Of a stretch of 64,000 nucleotides of DNA, positions 1 through 8,656 are shown piece by piece (the first letter of the stretch is position 1; the number at the start of each line of letters is the position of its first letter). Under the pieces are notes generated by a model, which was not told the origin of the DNA, did no database searches, and saw only the letters and a list, made by a program, of their open reading frames with translations. The DNA is from Aromatoleum evansii (lineage in GTDB: Bacteria; Pseudomonadota; Gammaproteobacteria; Burkholderiales; Rhodocyclaceae), in assembly GCF_012910805.1 (NCBI RefSeq), contig NZ_WTVK01000012.1, forward strand, positions 1 to 64,000. The letters run 5' to 3'. The position numbers were made by a program, and so were the translations under genes.

Positions 1-36
1 GTCGTCGGGGCGGGGCATCGCTTCGGAGCCAGTCAT
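1..36 (-). CDS. Possible 5' end of a cytochrome oxidase assembly gene (partial)
   Basis: An ATG at position 36 on the minus strand opens a frame reading MTGSEAMPRPDD that runs off the left edge of the window. It lies downstream of ctaD on the same strand, where many betaproteobacteria carry a small assembly protein or ctaG (the Cu(B) insertion factor). Only 12 codons are visible, no clear ribosome binding site precedes the ATG, and a second ATG sits at codon 7. The identity is a guess from position alone. Confidence 0.25.
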   Translation of the reverse strand, partial: MTGSEAMPRPDD

Positions 37-152
37 GGTCGGGGCTGACGCGGCTATGGCTGTAATCCGCGGCGCGCCGGGTATCCGCTCTGCGGGCTGC
101 GGAACTCGCCCTGCGGGCTCAGACAGTCCTCGCCCGCGCCGCGAATACCCGA

Positions 153-168
153 CACACCGCTCGCGGTG
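153..168 (-). other. Short stem-loop downstream of ctaD
   Basis: ACACCG and CGGTGT form a perfect 6-bp stem around a 4-base loop, about 35 bases beyond the ctaD stop codon. No T tract follows on the minus strand, so it is not a canonical Rho-independent terminator. It could be an mRNA 3'-end stabiliser. The rest of positions 37-202 shows no gene. Confidence 0.25.
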
Positions 169-202
169 TCGATTGCTGGACGGGGGATCATCCGCGGGCG
201 AT

Positions 203-1780
203 TCATCTCACCACCGGCGCTTCTTCGAAAGTGTGGTGCGGCGCGGGCGACGGGACAGTCCATTCCAGCCCTTCGGCGCCCTCCCAGGCACGCGCCGCAG
301 CCTTTTCGCCGCCACGCACGCATTTGACGACGGCGACGAGGAAGATGAGCTGCGAGAGGCCGAAGCCGAAGGCGCCGATCGAGGCCAGCATGTTGAAATC
401 GGCAAACTGCAGCGCGTAGTCGGGGATGCGGCGCGGCATGCCGGCGAGCCCGAGGAAATGCATCGGAAAGAAGGTGATGTTGAAGAAGACGATCGAGCAC
501 CAGAAGTGCAGCTTGCCGATGCGCTCATCGGGCATGTGACCGGTCCACTTCGGCAGCCAGTAGTAGGCGCCGGCGAAGAGCGCGAAGAGGCTGCCGGCGA
601 CGAGGACGTAGTGGAAGTGGGCGACCACGTAATAGGTGTCCTGCACCTGGATGTCGATCGGCGCGATGGCGCAGATTAGGCCGGTGAAGCCGCCCATCGT
701 GAACACGAAGATGAAGCCGACCGCCCACAGCATCGGCGTCTCGAAGCTCATCGAGCCGCGCCACATCGTCGCGACCCAATTGAACACCTTCACGCCGGTG
801 GGCACGGCGATGAGCATTGTCGCGTACATGAAGAAGAGTTGGCCGGCCGCGGGCATGCCGGTGGTGAACATGTGGTGGGCCCACACGCTGAAGGAGAGGA
901 TCGCGATCGAGGCGGTGGCGTACACCATCGAGGCGTAGCCGAACAGCGGCTTCCTCGCGAAGGTGGGGATGATCTGGCTGATGATGCCGAAGGCCGGGAG
1001 GATCATGATGTAGACCTCCGGGTGGCCGAAGAACCAGAAGATGTGCTGGTACATGACCGGGTCGCCGCCGCCCGCGGCGCTGAAGAAGCTGGTGCCGAAG
1101 TGGCGGTCGGTGAGGACCATGGTCACGGCCCCTGCAAGCACCGGCATCACGGCGATGAGCAGGTAGGCGGTGATGAGCCAGGTCCAGCAGAAGAGCGGCA
1201 TCTTCATCATCGTCATGCCGGGCGCGCGCATGTTGAGGATGGTGACGACGATGTTGATGGCGCCCATGATGGAACTCACGCCCATGATGTGGATCGCGAA
1301 GATCGCCAGATCCATACCCATGCCCATCTGCACCGAGAGCGGTGCGTAGAGCGTCCAGCCCGCCGCGGTGGCGCCGCCGGGGACGAAGAAGGAGCCGATC
1401 AGCAGGATCGCGGCCGGCGGCAGCAGCCAGAAGCTCCAGTTGTTCATGCGCGCGAACGCCATGTCGGAGGCGCCGATCATCAGCGGGATCTGCCAGTTCG
1501 CGAAGCCGACGAAGGCCGGCATGATGGCGCCGAACACCATCACGAGGCCGTGCATGGTCGTGAGCTGGTTGAAGAATTCGGGTTGCACGACCTGCAGGCC
1601 GGGCTGGAAGAGCTCGGCGCGGATCGTCAGCGCCATCACGCCTCCCGAGAGGAACATGATGAAGCTGAAGACCAGGTACATCGTGCCGATGTCCTTGTGG
1701 TTGGTCGTCGTGATCCAGCGCATCAGGCCGGTGGGGCCGTGATGGTCGCCGTGCGCGTGATCGGACATGACTGCCGCCAT
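203..1780 (-). CDS. ctaD: Cytochrome c oxidase subunit I (aa3 type)
   Basis: Catalytic membrane subunit of the respiratory haem-copper oxidase. It reduces O2 to water at the haem a3-CuB centre while pumping protons. The protein is 525 residues, the usual length, with about 12 membrane helices. Ligands are visible: His77 for haem a, the CuB set His253 (in GHPEVY, with cross-linked Tyr257) and His302-His303, and the HFH pair His388/His390 for haems a3 and a. Arrangement matches A-type oxidases. An AGGAGG sits four bases before the chosen ATG; a second ATG four codons in gives an MSDHAHG start but is too far from it. The gene follows coxB after 65 bases and is co-transcribed leftward. Confidence 0.97.
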   Translation of the reverse strand: MAAVMSDHAHGDHHGPTGLMRWITTTNHKDIGTMYLVFSFIMFLSGGVMALTIRAELFQPGLQVVQPEFFNQLTTMHGLVMVFGAIMPAFVGFANWQIPLMIGASDMAFARMNNWSFWLLPPAAILLIGSFFVPGGATAAGWTLYAPLSVQMGMGMDLAIFAIHIMGVSSIMGAINIVVTILNMRAPGMTMMKMPLFCWTWLITAYLLIAVMPVLAGAVTMVLTDRHFGTSFFSAAGGGDPVMYQHIFWFFGHPEVYIMILPAFGIISQIIPTFARKPLFGYASMVYATASIAILSFSVWAHHMFTTGMPAAGQLFFMYATMLIAVPTGVKVFNWVATMWRGSMSFETPMLWAVGFIFVFTMGGFTGLICAIAPIDIQVQDTYYVVAHFHYVLVAGSLFALFAGAYYWLPKWTGHMPDERIGKLHFWCSIVFFNITFFPMHFLGLAGMPRRIPDYALQFADFNMLASIGAFGFGLSQLIFLVAVVKCVRGGEKAAARAWEGAEGLEWTVPSPAPHHTFEEAPVVR

Positions 1781-1845
1781 GCTACCTCCTTGACGAGTCG
1801 GACCTTCGGACTGCTTCGCCTGCTTCCGTTTGCCTTGACTGACCT

Positions 1846-2973
1846 CTACTTGCCCTTGGCCGCCGCGATCTGCGCGGGCTGGACGGCTTCACCGGTCTTG
1901 TTGCTCCAGCTGTTGCGCGTGTAGGTGATGACGGCGGCGATGTCGGCCTCGGACAGCAGCGCACCGAAGGCCGCCATCGGCGTACCCGGCCGGCCATTGA
2001 GCACCACGGCGATCTGCCCGGCCACCTCGCCGAGCACCACCTTCGAACCGTCCAGCGGCGGGAAGGCGGGCGGCAGGCCCTTGCCGTCGGCCTGGTGGCA
2101 GGCGACGCAGTTCGCGGCGTAGACCTTCGCGCCATGCTCGACGAGTTCGGCAAGTGTCCATTCGCGCGCACCGGCGCTGGCCGCCGCGGCCATCGCTGCC
2201 TGCTGCTCGGCGACCCACTTGCCATAGGCCTCCTGCGACACGACATGCACCTCGATGGGCATGAAACCGTGGTCCTTGCCGCACAGCTCGGCGCAGTTGC
2301 CACGGTAGATGCCTTCCTTGTCGGCGCGGAACCAGGCGTCGCGGATGAAGCCGGGGATGGCGTCCTGCTTGACGCCGAAGGCGGGCAGCCACCAGGCGTG
2401 GATGACGTCCGCCGCGGTCGTCAGCACCCGGATCTTCTTGCCGACCGGCACGACGACGGGGTTGTCGACCTCGACCAGGTAGTGCTCTCCCTTGGCCGTC
2501 TTTCCGTCGATCTGCTCGCGCGACGTCGACAGGTTGGAGACGAAGCGGATGCCCTGCCCTTCGCCCTGCAGGTAGTCGTAGCCCCATTTCCACTGGTAGC
2601 CGGTGGCCTTGATGGTGATGTCGGGATCGCGCGTGTCCTTCATCTCCAGCACGGTCTTCGTCGCCGGCCAGGCCATGCCGAGGAGGATGAGGACGGGAAT
2701 CACGGTCCAGGCGATCTCGACCGCAGTGTTCTCGTGGAAGTGGGCGGCGATCGCGCCCTTCGACTTGCGGTGGTGGACCACCGCCCAGAACATCACGCCG
2801 AAGACGATCACGAAGATGAACAGGCAGATCAGCAACATGAGCGTATGCATGTCGTAGATCTGCGCGGCGATGCCGGTGGCAGGGGGTTGGAGGTTGTAGC
2901 GGCTTTGGGCCAGGAGGGCCGGCGACGCGAGCAGCAGGAATACGGCTAGTGCATGACGACCGGCAAGACCCAT
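1846..2973 (-). CDS. coxB: Cytochrome c oxidase subunit II with fused cytochrome c domain
   Basis: Electron-entry subunit of the aa3 oxidase, 375 residues. Residues 1-22 look like a signal peptide. Two membrane helices (about 42-65 and 85-105) precede a periplasmic cupredoxin domain with the binuclear CuA ligands His192, Cys227, Glu229 (backbone), Cys231, His235 and Met238. A C-terminal extension (about 275-360) carries a class I haem c site CVACH (289-293) and a probable axial Met333, making this a caa3-like subunit II. Fusion removes the need for a separate soluble donor domain. First gene of the cox operon as seen here; the promoter should lie in positions 2974-3130. Confidence 0.96.
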   Translation of the reverse strand: MGLAGRHALAVFLLLASPALLAQSRYNLQPPATGIAAQIYDMHTLMLLICLFIFVIVFGVMFWAVVHHRKSKGAIAAHFHENTAVEIAWTVIPVLILLGMAWPATKTVLEMKDTRDPDITIKATGYQWKWGYDYLQGEGQGIRFVSNLSTSREQIDGKTAKGEHYLVEVDNPVVVPVGKKIRVLTTAADVIHAWWLPAFGVKQDAIPGFIRDAWFRADKEGIYRGNCAELCGKDHGFMPIEVHVVSQEAYGKWVAEQQAAMAAAASAGAREWTLAELVEHGAKVYAANCVACHQADGKGLPPAFPPLDGSKVVLGEVAGQIAVVLNGRPGTPMAAFGALLSEADIAAVITYTRNSWSNKTGEAVQPAQIAAAKGK

Positions 2974-3130
2974 GTCCCTACCCCCATCGAATGCGGCGGC
3001 TCGGCGAGCCGTATTTCAGCGAATACGAATTGATGATGCCATAGCGGGATCGCCGGTCGCAAGACGACTTTTGAGATTTGTCAATATGCTGCAGCGCACG
3101 ATGTGATAAATGCCCGCCCCGCAGTAGCCC
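2974..3130 (-). promoter_or_regulatory. cox operon upstream region
   Basis: Gene-free stretch between the end of the NTF2-like gene and coxB. On the minus strand a perfect TTGACA lies at 3084-3079, but no good -10 element follows at 16-18 bases, so the promoter assignment is weak. The region is more AT-rich than its surroundings. The cox genes follow the lipid operon on the same strand, so read-through from that operon is also possible. Confidence 0.3.
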
Positions 3131-3550
3131 TCAATGTGCGGATAGGCGGCGACGCAGGGCGCGCAGGACGGCCCCGACGACGGGTATATGCTCGTAGAGC
3201 TGGCGAGCGGGGTCCCAGTGGTCGATGTGCTCGACGACCCGCCCTTCGGCATCGAAGCGCAGGTGCGTGACACCGAGGATCTCACGCCGCGCGAAGGCCG
3301 CGCCGAAGCGGAAGGTCCAGGCCAGCATGGCCTCGCGGTCGTGCGCGAGACAGCTCGTCACCTCGAAGCATGGCGCGTCGACCACGGCGAACATGTGGCG
3401 GAAGATGCGCGCGATCGCATCCACGCCGGTGACGTCGTTGAAGGGATCGACGAAGCGCGCGCTGGGCGCATAGAAGTCGGCGAGACGCGCAAGCGACTCC
3501 GGCGTGAGCGTCGCATAGAAGTCGGCGAGGCGTTCGGCGCAAGGCGTCAT
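3131..3550 (-). CDS. NTF2-like / SnoaL-fold protein
   Basis: A 139-residue protein with the pattern of the nuclear-transport-factor-2-like fold: an N-terminal helix (ADFYATLTPESLARLADFY), a central strand region with FVDPFNDVTG, and a C-terminal GRVVEHIDHWDPARQLYE segment typical of SnoaL-like and ketosteroid-isomerase-like proteins. These proteins bind or isomerise small hydrophobic ligands, but no activity can be assigned here. It is the last gene of the nine-gene lipid operon; its ATG overlaps the SDR stop by four bases, so it is probably translationally coupled. The frame continues open upstream, but the MTPCAERL start agrees with family length. Confidence 0.85.
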   Translation of the reverse strand: MTPCAERLADFYATLTPESLARLADFYAPSARFVDPFNDVTGVDAIARIFRHMFAVVDAPCFEVTSCLAHDREAMLAWTFRFGAAFARREILGVTHLRFDAEGRVVEHIDHWDPARQLYEHIPVVGAVLRALRRRLSAH

Positions 3551-4335
3551 GCGCCCGTCGCCCGCCGCACGAGCGGGAAGGACAGCCGGTAGGGCAGGAT
3601 GCGCAGCAGCTTCATGATGCGCGTGAAACGGCGCGGGAAGTGGGTCTCGAAGTCGCCGCGCGCGAATCCGGCAACGATTTCGGCCGCCGCGTCCTCGGGC
3701 TGGATCAGGGCCGGCATCGCGAAGCGGTTCTGCGCCGTGAGCCGTGTGGCGACGAAGCCGGGGCTGACGAGGTGGACGGCGACGCCGCGCGGGGCGAGGT
3801 CGAGATACAGGGACTCGGCGAAATTGACCAGCGCGGCCTTCGACGGGCCGTAGGCCGCCGCCTGGGGCAGTCCGTGGTAGGCCGCGACGCTGCCGACGAT
3901 CGCGATCGCACCGCGTCCCTGGGCAAGGAGGGTCGGCACGACGCTGGTCGCGCCATCGATGACCCCGAGGAGGTTCACCGCCAGGGTCGTCCGCACCGCA
4001 TCCGGCTCGAGTTCCCACGCGCGCATCGGCTGGTAGGTGCCGGCGTTGAGGATCACCACATCGATGCCGCCCCAGGCGGCGAGAACGGGGTCGCGCACGC
4101 GCGCGAATTCCGCCACGCCGCGCGTGACGTCCATCGGCAGCGGCAGACTGCCGGGGCAGTCCGCGGCAAGCGCCACGAGCCGCTCCTCATCGCGCGCCGA
4201 GAGCGCGAGCCGTGCGCCGCGCGCGGCCAGGGTGCGCGCGAGCGCCGCGCCGATGCCCGTCGAAGCGCCGACCAGCCAGACGCGCACGCCTCGCCAGTCC
4301 CGCAGCGGCGGATTGAGCGGCTCAAGGATGCGCAT
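3547..4335 (-). CDS. Short-chain dehydrogenase/reductase
   Basis: A 262-residue classical SDR, expected to oxidise or reduce a hydroxyl/keto group with NAD(P)H. The Rossmann glycine motif GASTGIG is at 23-29, the NAG motif (LNAG) near 96-99, and the catalytic tetrad Asn121, Ser149, Tyr162, Lys166 (YGPSK) is complete. A basic C-terminus with alternating hydrophobics (FTRIMKLLRILPYRLSFPL) could associate with the membrane, fitting a lipid substrate; this is inference. It overlaps the DUF3833 gene by 14 bases upstream and the NTF2-like gene by four downstream, within the lipid operon. Confidence 0.93.
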   Translation of the reverse strand: MRILEPLNPPLRDWRGVRVWLVGASTGIGAALARTLAARGARLALSARDEERLVALAADCPGSLPLPMDVTRGVAEFARVRDPVLAAWGGIDVVILNAGTYQPMRAWELEPDAVRTTLAVNLLGVIDGATSVVPTLLAQGRGAIAIVGSVAAYHGLPQAAAYGPSKAALVNFAESLYLDLAPRGVAVHLVSPGFVATRLTAQNRFAMPALIQPEDAAAEIVAGFARGDFETHFPRRFTRIMKLLRILPYRLSFPLVRRATGA

Positions 4336-4858
4336 CGCGTTTCACGAACGACAGCGTGACCTCGCCGAGACGCACGCCGAACTTGCTCATCACCGAGCGG
4401 TTCAGCATCACACGCTCGTCCATCAGGAACATCCAGTCGTCGAAATCGACGTGCCATACCCGTTCGCCGACCGGCAACGCCAGCACGTAGCGCCAGCGCA
4501 GCGCGTTGCCGCGCGCCTCGCCCTGCGCCTCGCCGACCACATCGGCCGCGACGCCCGCGTAGCGCTGCGCGTCGTGCCGCGTGATCGTCCACACGCGCCG
4601 CTGGGTGGTGCCGTCGGAATAGGTGAAGCGCTCGTCGAGCGTGCCGACCTCGCCGCGCCAGCTCGCCTCGATCAGCACATGGAAGCGCTTCACGACCTTG
4701 CCCGAGCGGTCCTGGAACATGCCGTAGGCGTCGAGCGTGCCATTGAAATAACTGCGCAGATCGAGCGCCGGCGTCTCGGCGGCGTAGTCCTGCACTTCGA
4801 TGCCGGCACAGCCGGCAATCCCCGTGGCCATCGCCAGGGTCATCAGCATCCGGCGCAT
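4322..4858 (-). CDS. DUF3833 family lipoprotein
   Basis: A 178-residue protein with an N-terminal lipoprotein signal: hydrophobic residues 4-15 followed by the lipobox IAGC with acylated Cys17. The mature part is rich in beta strand and contains repeated aromatic and acidic signatures (DGTTQRRVWTI, VWHVDFDDWMFLMDE) typical of DUF3833, a lipocalin-like periplasmic family of unknown function. DUF3833 proteins recur next to cyclopropane synthase, DUF1365 and FAD-oxidoreductase genes in other proteobacteria. That suggests a role in handling a modified lipid at the membrane. The gene overlaps its neighbours by 16 bases (upstream) and 14 bases (downstream). Confidence 0.88.
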   Translation of the reverse strand: MRRMLMTLAMATGIAGCAGIEVQDYAAETPALDLRSYFNGTLDAYGMFQDRSGKVVKRFHVLIEASWRGEVGTLDERFTYSDGTTQRRVWTITRHDAQRYAGVAADVVGEAQGEARGNALRWRYVLALPVGERVWHVDFDDWMFLMDERVMLNRSVMSKFGVRLGEVTLSFVKRDAHP

Positions 4859-6114
4859 GGCCGCTCCTCCTCCACAACAAGATCGCGCCGGCAGCACCAC
4901 AGCAGGGTCGCCGCGAGCGCCTTCAGGGCCACCGGCAGCAGCGCATACACGCCCGCGAGCGCCGCCAGTGCGTCGGCGTCCCGGGTGCCGGGCGCGTAGC
5001 CCAGCCGGTCCAGCAGCGGCAAGGCGAGGCCCGCCGCCAGCGCGAGGTTCGCCTTCGCGACGAGGTTCCACCAGCCGAACCAGGCGCCCGCGCGCGGGCC
5101 GGCCGAACGCTCGCGCGCGAGCAGGTCCGCGAGCATGGCGGCCGGCAGGGCGAGATCCGCCCCCAGGGCCACGCCCGAAAGCACGCAGATCAGCGCGAAG
5201 CGGCCCACGTCGCCGGCGCCGAGCGTGCCGGCCCAGGCGAACACCGCCATCGCCAGCAGCATGCCGATCAGCCAGGCCCGGAGCTTGCCGAGCGCAGTGG
5301 CGCACCGTACCCACAGCGGCATGCTCGCGGCCCCGGCGAGGAAATACAGGGCCAGGAACAGGCCGGCGGCGGACTCGGCCTGCAGCACGTCGGAGACGAA
5401 GAACAGCACCGTCGCGGCGGGAATCGCGGCGGCGATGCCGTTGGCCGCGAACACCACCAGCAGTCGCACGAAGGACCGGCAGGCAAGCGCGTCACGCAGG
5501 GCCGAGCGCAGCGTCACGGCGGAGCCGGCGGTCTTCGCCGCCGCCGGCGCAAAATACAGGGTGAGGCCCGCGCCGAGGGCAAGCACGACGAGGAATACCC
5601 AGCCGAGCTGCGCGGCGCCGCCGACGGAGTCCTTGCCGAGCAACGAGGGCAAAGCGGCCGCGAGCACGACGCCCGCCAGCGCGAAGCCCTCGCGGCTGGC
5701 GACGAGGCGCGTGCGCGCGTCCGGCGTGTGCGCCAGCTCCGCCCCCCAGGCAGCGTAGTTGATGGTGGCGAGGGAATAGCCAAAGGTGACGAGCAGCAGC
5801 GACACCGCCAGCCATGCGAGGCCTGCGTCCTGCGGCGGGCCGAACAGCGCAAGGAATCCCGCGGCCAGTGGCGGCAGGGCTGCAAAGATCCACGCACGCC
5901 GCGCAACGAAGCGGTCGCTTGCCCAGCCGATGAGCGGATCGGTGATCGCATCGACGACGCGCACCGCCAGCAGGACGGCGCCGACCGCCGCAAGCGGGAG
6001 CCCCAGACCATCGGCGTAGAGCTTGGGCGCGTGCACGTAGATCGGCAGTGCCGCGAAGGCCAGCGGCAGGCCGAGGACGCCGTAGGCCAGGGCCGGCTCG
6101 CGCTCAACCTTCAT
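4843..6114 (-). CDS. MFS transporter, glycoside/cation-symporter type
   Basis: A 423-residue membrane protein with about 11-12 hydrophobic helices. It shows the MFS loop signature of the GPH (melibiose carrier-like) group: VRVVDAITDPLIGWASDR after helix 2, with the paired aspartates typical of this family. No substrate can be deduced. In this operon a lipid, lipid precursor or lysolipid flippase role is as plausible as solute uptake, since GPH-like carriers occur in the same cluster elsewhere; that is inference. The start MKVEREP overlaps the chalcone-isomerase-like gene by 11 bases, and the end overlaps the DUF3833 start by 16. Confidence 0.88.
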   Translation of the reverse strand: MKVEREPALAYGVLGLPLAFAALPIYVHAPKLYADGLGLPLAAVGAVLLAVRVVDAITDPLIGWASDRFVARRAWIFAALPPLAAGFLALFGPPQDAGLAWLAVSLLLVTFGYSLATINYAAWGAELAHTPDARTRLVASREGFALAGVVLAAALPSLLGKDSVGGAAQLGWVFLVVLALGAGLTLYFAPAAAKTAGSAVTLRSALRDALACRSFVRLLVVFAANGIAAAIPAATVLFFVSDVLQAESAAGLFLALYFLAGAASMPLWVRCATALGKLRAWLIGMLLAMAVFAWAGTLGAGDVGRFALICVLSGVALGADLALPAAMLADLLARERSAGPRAGAWFGWWNLVAKANLALAAGLALPLLDRLGYAPGTRDADALAALAGVYALLPVALKALAATLLWCCRRDLVVEEERPCAGC

Positions 6115-6688
6115 CGTCGATCCCCAGCAGGCGCGCACGCAAGCCGGGCTCGCGCGTGCGCGGATCCAGCCAGATTGCGAAGAACGCGGTCGCAAAAGCG
6201 GCATCACGCAATTCGGCGGTCGGCGCTCCGCGATGGTAGAACACCACCCTGCCGTCGGGCTGCGCCAGGCCGACGATGGTGTCGCCAGCCTCGACCGACG
6301 GAAAGGCCCTTTCCAGCAGCGGGCGCCAGCGCTCGCGCCGCGCAGCGTCCGCGAGCCCGAGACGCTCCATCTCGTCGAGGCTGGCTTCCACCAGGCGCTC
6401 GCTGCGAATGGAGCGCGCGTAGCGGATCTCCAGGGCGAAGGGCTGCTCCGCCCGCCACGGCTCGGCGCCGCGCGTCCACAGACTGGCATCGTAGAGCGGA
6501 AGGCCGTACCAGCGCATGGTCCCCTGCCCCACCACGCCCCAGCCGCCGAGCCCGGGGGCGGGGAGCTCGCGCTCGCCCGCGCTTGCGTGGGCGCCCCCCA
6601 GCATGCACGCGAGCGCGAGACCGCCGGCCAGCAGCAGAGCCCGCACGCCCGCGCGCTCAGGGATGGGCAAATTCGAAGTGATGGACAT
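6104..6688 (-). CDS. Chalcone isomerase-like protein (exported)
   Basis: A 194-residue protein with a likely signal peptide (residues about 12-36, ending GGAHASA). The mature part resembles the bacterial chalcone isomerase-like family: a GxGTMRWYGLPLYDASLW strand pair, RYARSI, and a GDTIVGLAQPDGRVVFYH segment. Bacterial members are not known to make flavonoids, and the fold also binds fatty acids in plants, which suits the lipid operon. The frame is open further upstream, but the MSITSNLP start gives a sensible signal peptide; it overlaps the preceding cfa-like gene by 32 bases. Function beyond the fold is unknown. Confidence 0.85.
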   Translation of the reverse strand: MSITSNLPIPERAGVRALLLAGGLALACMLGGAHASAGERELPAPGLGGWGVVGQGTMRWYGLPLYDASLWTRGAEPWRAEQPFALEIRYARSIRSERLVEASLDEMERLGLADAARRERWRPLLERAFPSVEAGDTIVGLAQPDGRVVFYHRGAPTAELRDAAFATAFFAIWLDPRTREPGLRARLLGIDDEG

Positions 6689-7877
6689 CGATATCGCCCG
6701 CGAGGAAGCCCGCCTCGCAATACGCGAGATAGAAGCGCCACAGGCGCAGGAAGCGCGCGTCGAACCCCTGCGCCGCAACATCGGCATTCCTCGCGTCGAA
6801 GCGCACGCGCCAGTGCTCGAGCGTGCGCGCGTAGTCGCGGCCGAAGGCGAAATCGCCGACCGGCGCGAGCCCGACCGCTTCGGCCTGGCGGCGCATGATG
6901 GCTGGCGTCGGCAGCATTCCGCCGGGGAAGACGTAGCGCTGGATGAAATCCGTTCCCCGCCGGTAGCGCGGAAACAGGGCCTCGTCGATCGTGATCGCCT
7001 GCACCACGCAGCGGCCGCCGCGCCGCAGGCGACGCGCGAGCGTGGCGAAATAGGTCGGCCAGAAGCGCTCCCCGACTGCTTCGATCATCTCGATCGACAC
7101 GACGTGATCGTATTCCCCCAGCACATCGCGGTAGTCGCACAACGCGAAGGTGGCGCGGTCGGCAAATCCTCCGCGCTCGGCGCGGGCGCGCGCATGGGCG
7201 AGCTGCGCGGGCGAGAGCGTAATGCCGAACACGAGGCAGCCGAACTCCTTGGCCGCAATCTCCGCGAACCCGCCCCAGCCGCAGCCGATCTCGAGGATCG
7301 TCTGGCCCGGTTGCGCGCCGAGGCGCTCGAGGATGCGGCGGTACTTGCGCCGCTGGGCCGCCTCGAGGGGCTCCGCGGCATCGGCGAACACCGCGGCGGA
7401 ATAGCTCATCGTGGCATCGAGCCAGAGCGCGTAGAAGTCATTGCCGAGATCGTAGTGCGCCTCGATGTTGCGACGCGCCCCGCTGCGCGTGTTCGCGCGC
7501 AGCGCGTGCCACAGACGGTAGCCCGCCAGCGGCAGCAGGCGGCCATACACCGCGCGCCCCAGCCGTTCGCGGTTTTGCGCCAGCAGCGTCAGCAACGCGG
7601 TGAGGTCGTCGGCGTCCCAGAGTCCCGCGAAATAGGTCTCGCCTAGGCCGATGTCGCCGCGCGCCAGCGTCGCCGCGAAGGTCTCGTGATCCTGCACGTG
7701 CCAGTGCGCGCGTACCGGGCCATGCCCGAGTCGCGTGGTCCCGCCGCCGGGCAGTTCGAGAACGAGCGCCCCGCCCTCCAGCGATTCGAGCAGCTCCAGC
7801 GCAAGCCGGGTCGCGCGCGGCGTGCGCGCGGGCGACCACACCGTCGGCTTCGCGAGCGTGTTTTCGAGCGGATTCAT
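6657..7877 (-). CDS. cfa: Cyclopropane-fatty-acyl-phospholipid synthase family methyltransferase
   Basis: A 406-residue SAM-dependent enzyme that acts on double bonds of phospholipid acyl chains, adding a methylene or methyl carbon. The family signatures are clear: NIEAHYDLGNDFY (138-149), the SAM motif LEIGCGWGG (195-203), and downstream SIEMIEAVG and FIQRYVFPGG. The N-terminal lipid-binding domain occupies about 1-125. Partners in the operon (FAD oxidoreductase, DUF1365) resemble clusters where such enzymes make branched or furan fatty acids, so the product may be something other than a plain cyclopropane. Its ATG overlaps the DUF1365 stop by four bases. Confidence 0.93.
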   Translation of the reverse strand: MNPLENTLAKPTVWSPARTPRATRLALELLESLEGGALVLELPGGGTTRLGHGPVRAHWHVQDHETFAATLARGDIGLGETYFAGLWDADDLTALLTLLAQNRERLGRAVYGRLLPLAGYRLWHALRANTRSGARRNIEAHYDLGNDFYALWLDATMSYSAAVFADAAEPLEAAQRRKYRRILERLGAQPGQTILEIGCGWGGFAEIAAKEFGCLVFGITLSPAQLAHARARAERGGFADRATFALCDYRDVLGEYDHVVSIEMIEAVGERFWPTYFATLARRLRRGGRCVVQAITIDEALFPRYRRGTDFIQRYVFPGGMLPTPAIMRRQAEAVGLAPVGDFAFGRDYARTLEHWRVRFDARNADVAAQGFDARFLRLWRFYLAYCEAGFLAGDIDVHHFEFAHP

Positions 7878-8656
7878 CGCGTGGTTTCCTCCAGCGGGGG
7901 CAGCGGTTTGTGAAAGAAGCGGACCCGTCTCAACCACAGGCGCAGCGCCTGCCGGTGGATGCGCACGACGACGCCCAGGGTCATGAAGGGATAGCGCAGG
8001 AGCCAGGCGCACATCGCCCGGCCATCGAGGGGGCGGGCACGGCCGCCCACGGCCGTGCTGAGGCGTCGCTCGCCCCCCTCCCAGTAGTCGATCGCCACGG
8101 TCGGCGCCGCGCCCGCGGCATGGAAGCGGAAGCGGTACTCGCCCGCCACGGGAAAGAAGGGGGAGACGTGGAACACCTTCATCGCGCGCAGCTCGTCGCC
8201 GGGGCGGATCGGCCTGAGGTCCGGGTGATGGACGAGGTAATTGTGGTGTTCGCCGAAGGTGTTGTTCACTTCGGCGAGAACGACCCGCAGCGCTCCCGCA
8301 CGATCGTGGCAGAACCAGAAGCTCACCGGGTTGAAGAGATGGCCCAGCATGCGCGGCATCGTCTGCAGCACGACCTCCCCGGCGGCGACCTCGCCGAGCC
8401 CGTGGCGCTCGAGCAGCGCACGCAGCCACGGCAGCAGCGGCGTGCCGTCGCGCGGACCGTGATCGCGGCTGAAGAACGAGAACACGTTCGCGCGCTCGAT
8501 CCCGAGCAGCGGCACGGCCAGCTCCCCCAGCCGCGACAGGGGCAGGCGGAGAAAGGCGAGCGGATACACGAAACGGTTGCACACCGGCGCGTGGCGCTCG
8601 TGAAATACCGTGCCGAAGCACGCCGCGGGCATCAGCGGATCGTGCGCCGCATTCAT
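7874..8656 (-). CDS. DUF1365 family protein
   Basis: A 260-residue protein of the DUF1365 family, recognised by FGTVFHERHAPVCNRF near the start, the GHLFNPVSFWFC motif and the EVNNTFGEHHNYL motif. The many conserved His, Asn and aromatic residues suggest a metal or cofactor site, but no reaction has been assigned that I can name with confidence. It is almost always found beside an FAD amine-oxidase-like gene and a cyclopropane synthase gene, as here. It overlaps both neighbours by four bases (ATGA), implying tight stoichiometric coupling in the lipid-modification pathway. Confidence 0.92.
   Translation of the reverse strand: MNAAHDPLMPAACFGTVFHERHAPVCNRFVYPLAFLRLPLSRLGELAVPLLGIERANVFSFFSRDHGPRDGTPLLPWLRALLERHGLGEVAAGEVVLQTMPRMLGHLFNPVSFWFCHDRAGALRVVLAEVNNTFGEHHNYLVHHPDLRPIRPGDELRAMKVFHVSPFFPVAGEYRFRFHAAGAAPTVAIDYWEGGERRLSTAVGGRARPLDGRAMCAWLLRYPFMTLGVVVRIHRQALRLWLRRVRFFHKPLPPLEETTR

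Noticed and set aside
839-1924. Long plus-strand frame (361 codons) over ctaD
   Set aside because: It is the antisense of ctaD, reads as low-complexity His/Arg/Glu-rich protein, and has no domain; GC-rich third positions keep antisense frames open.
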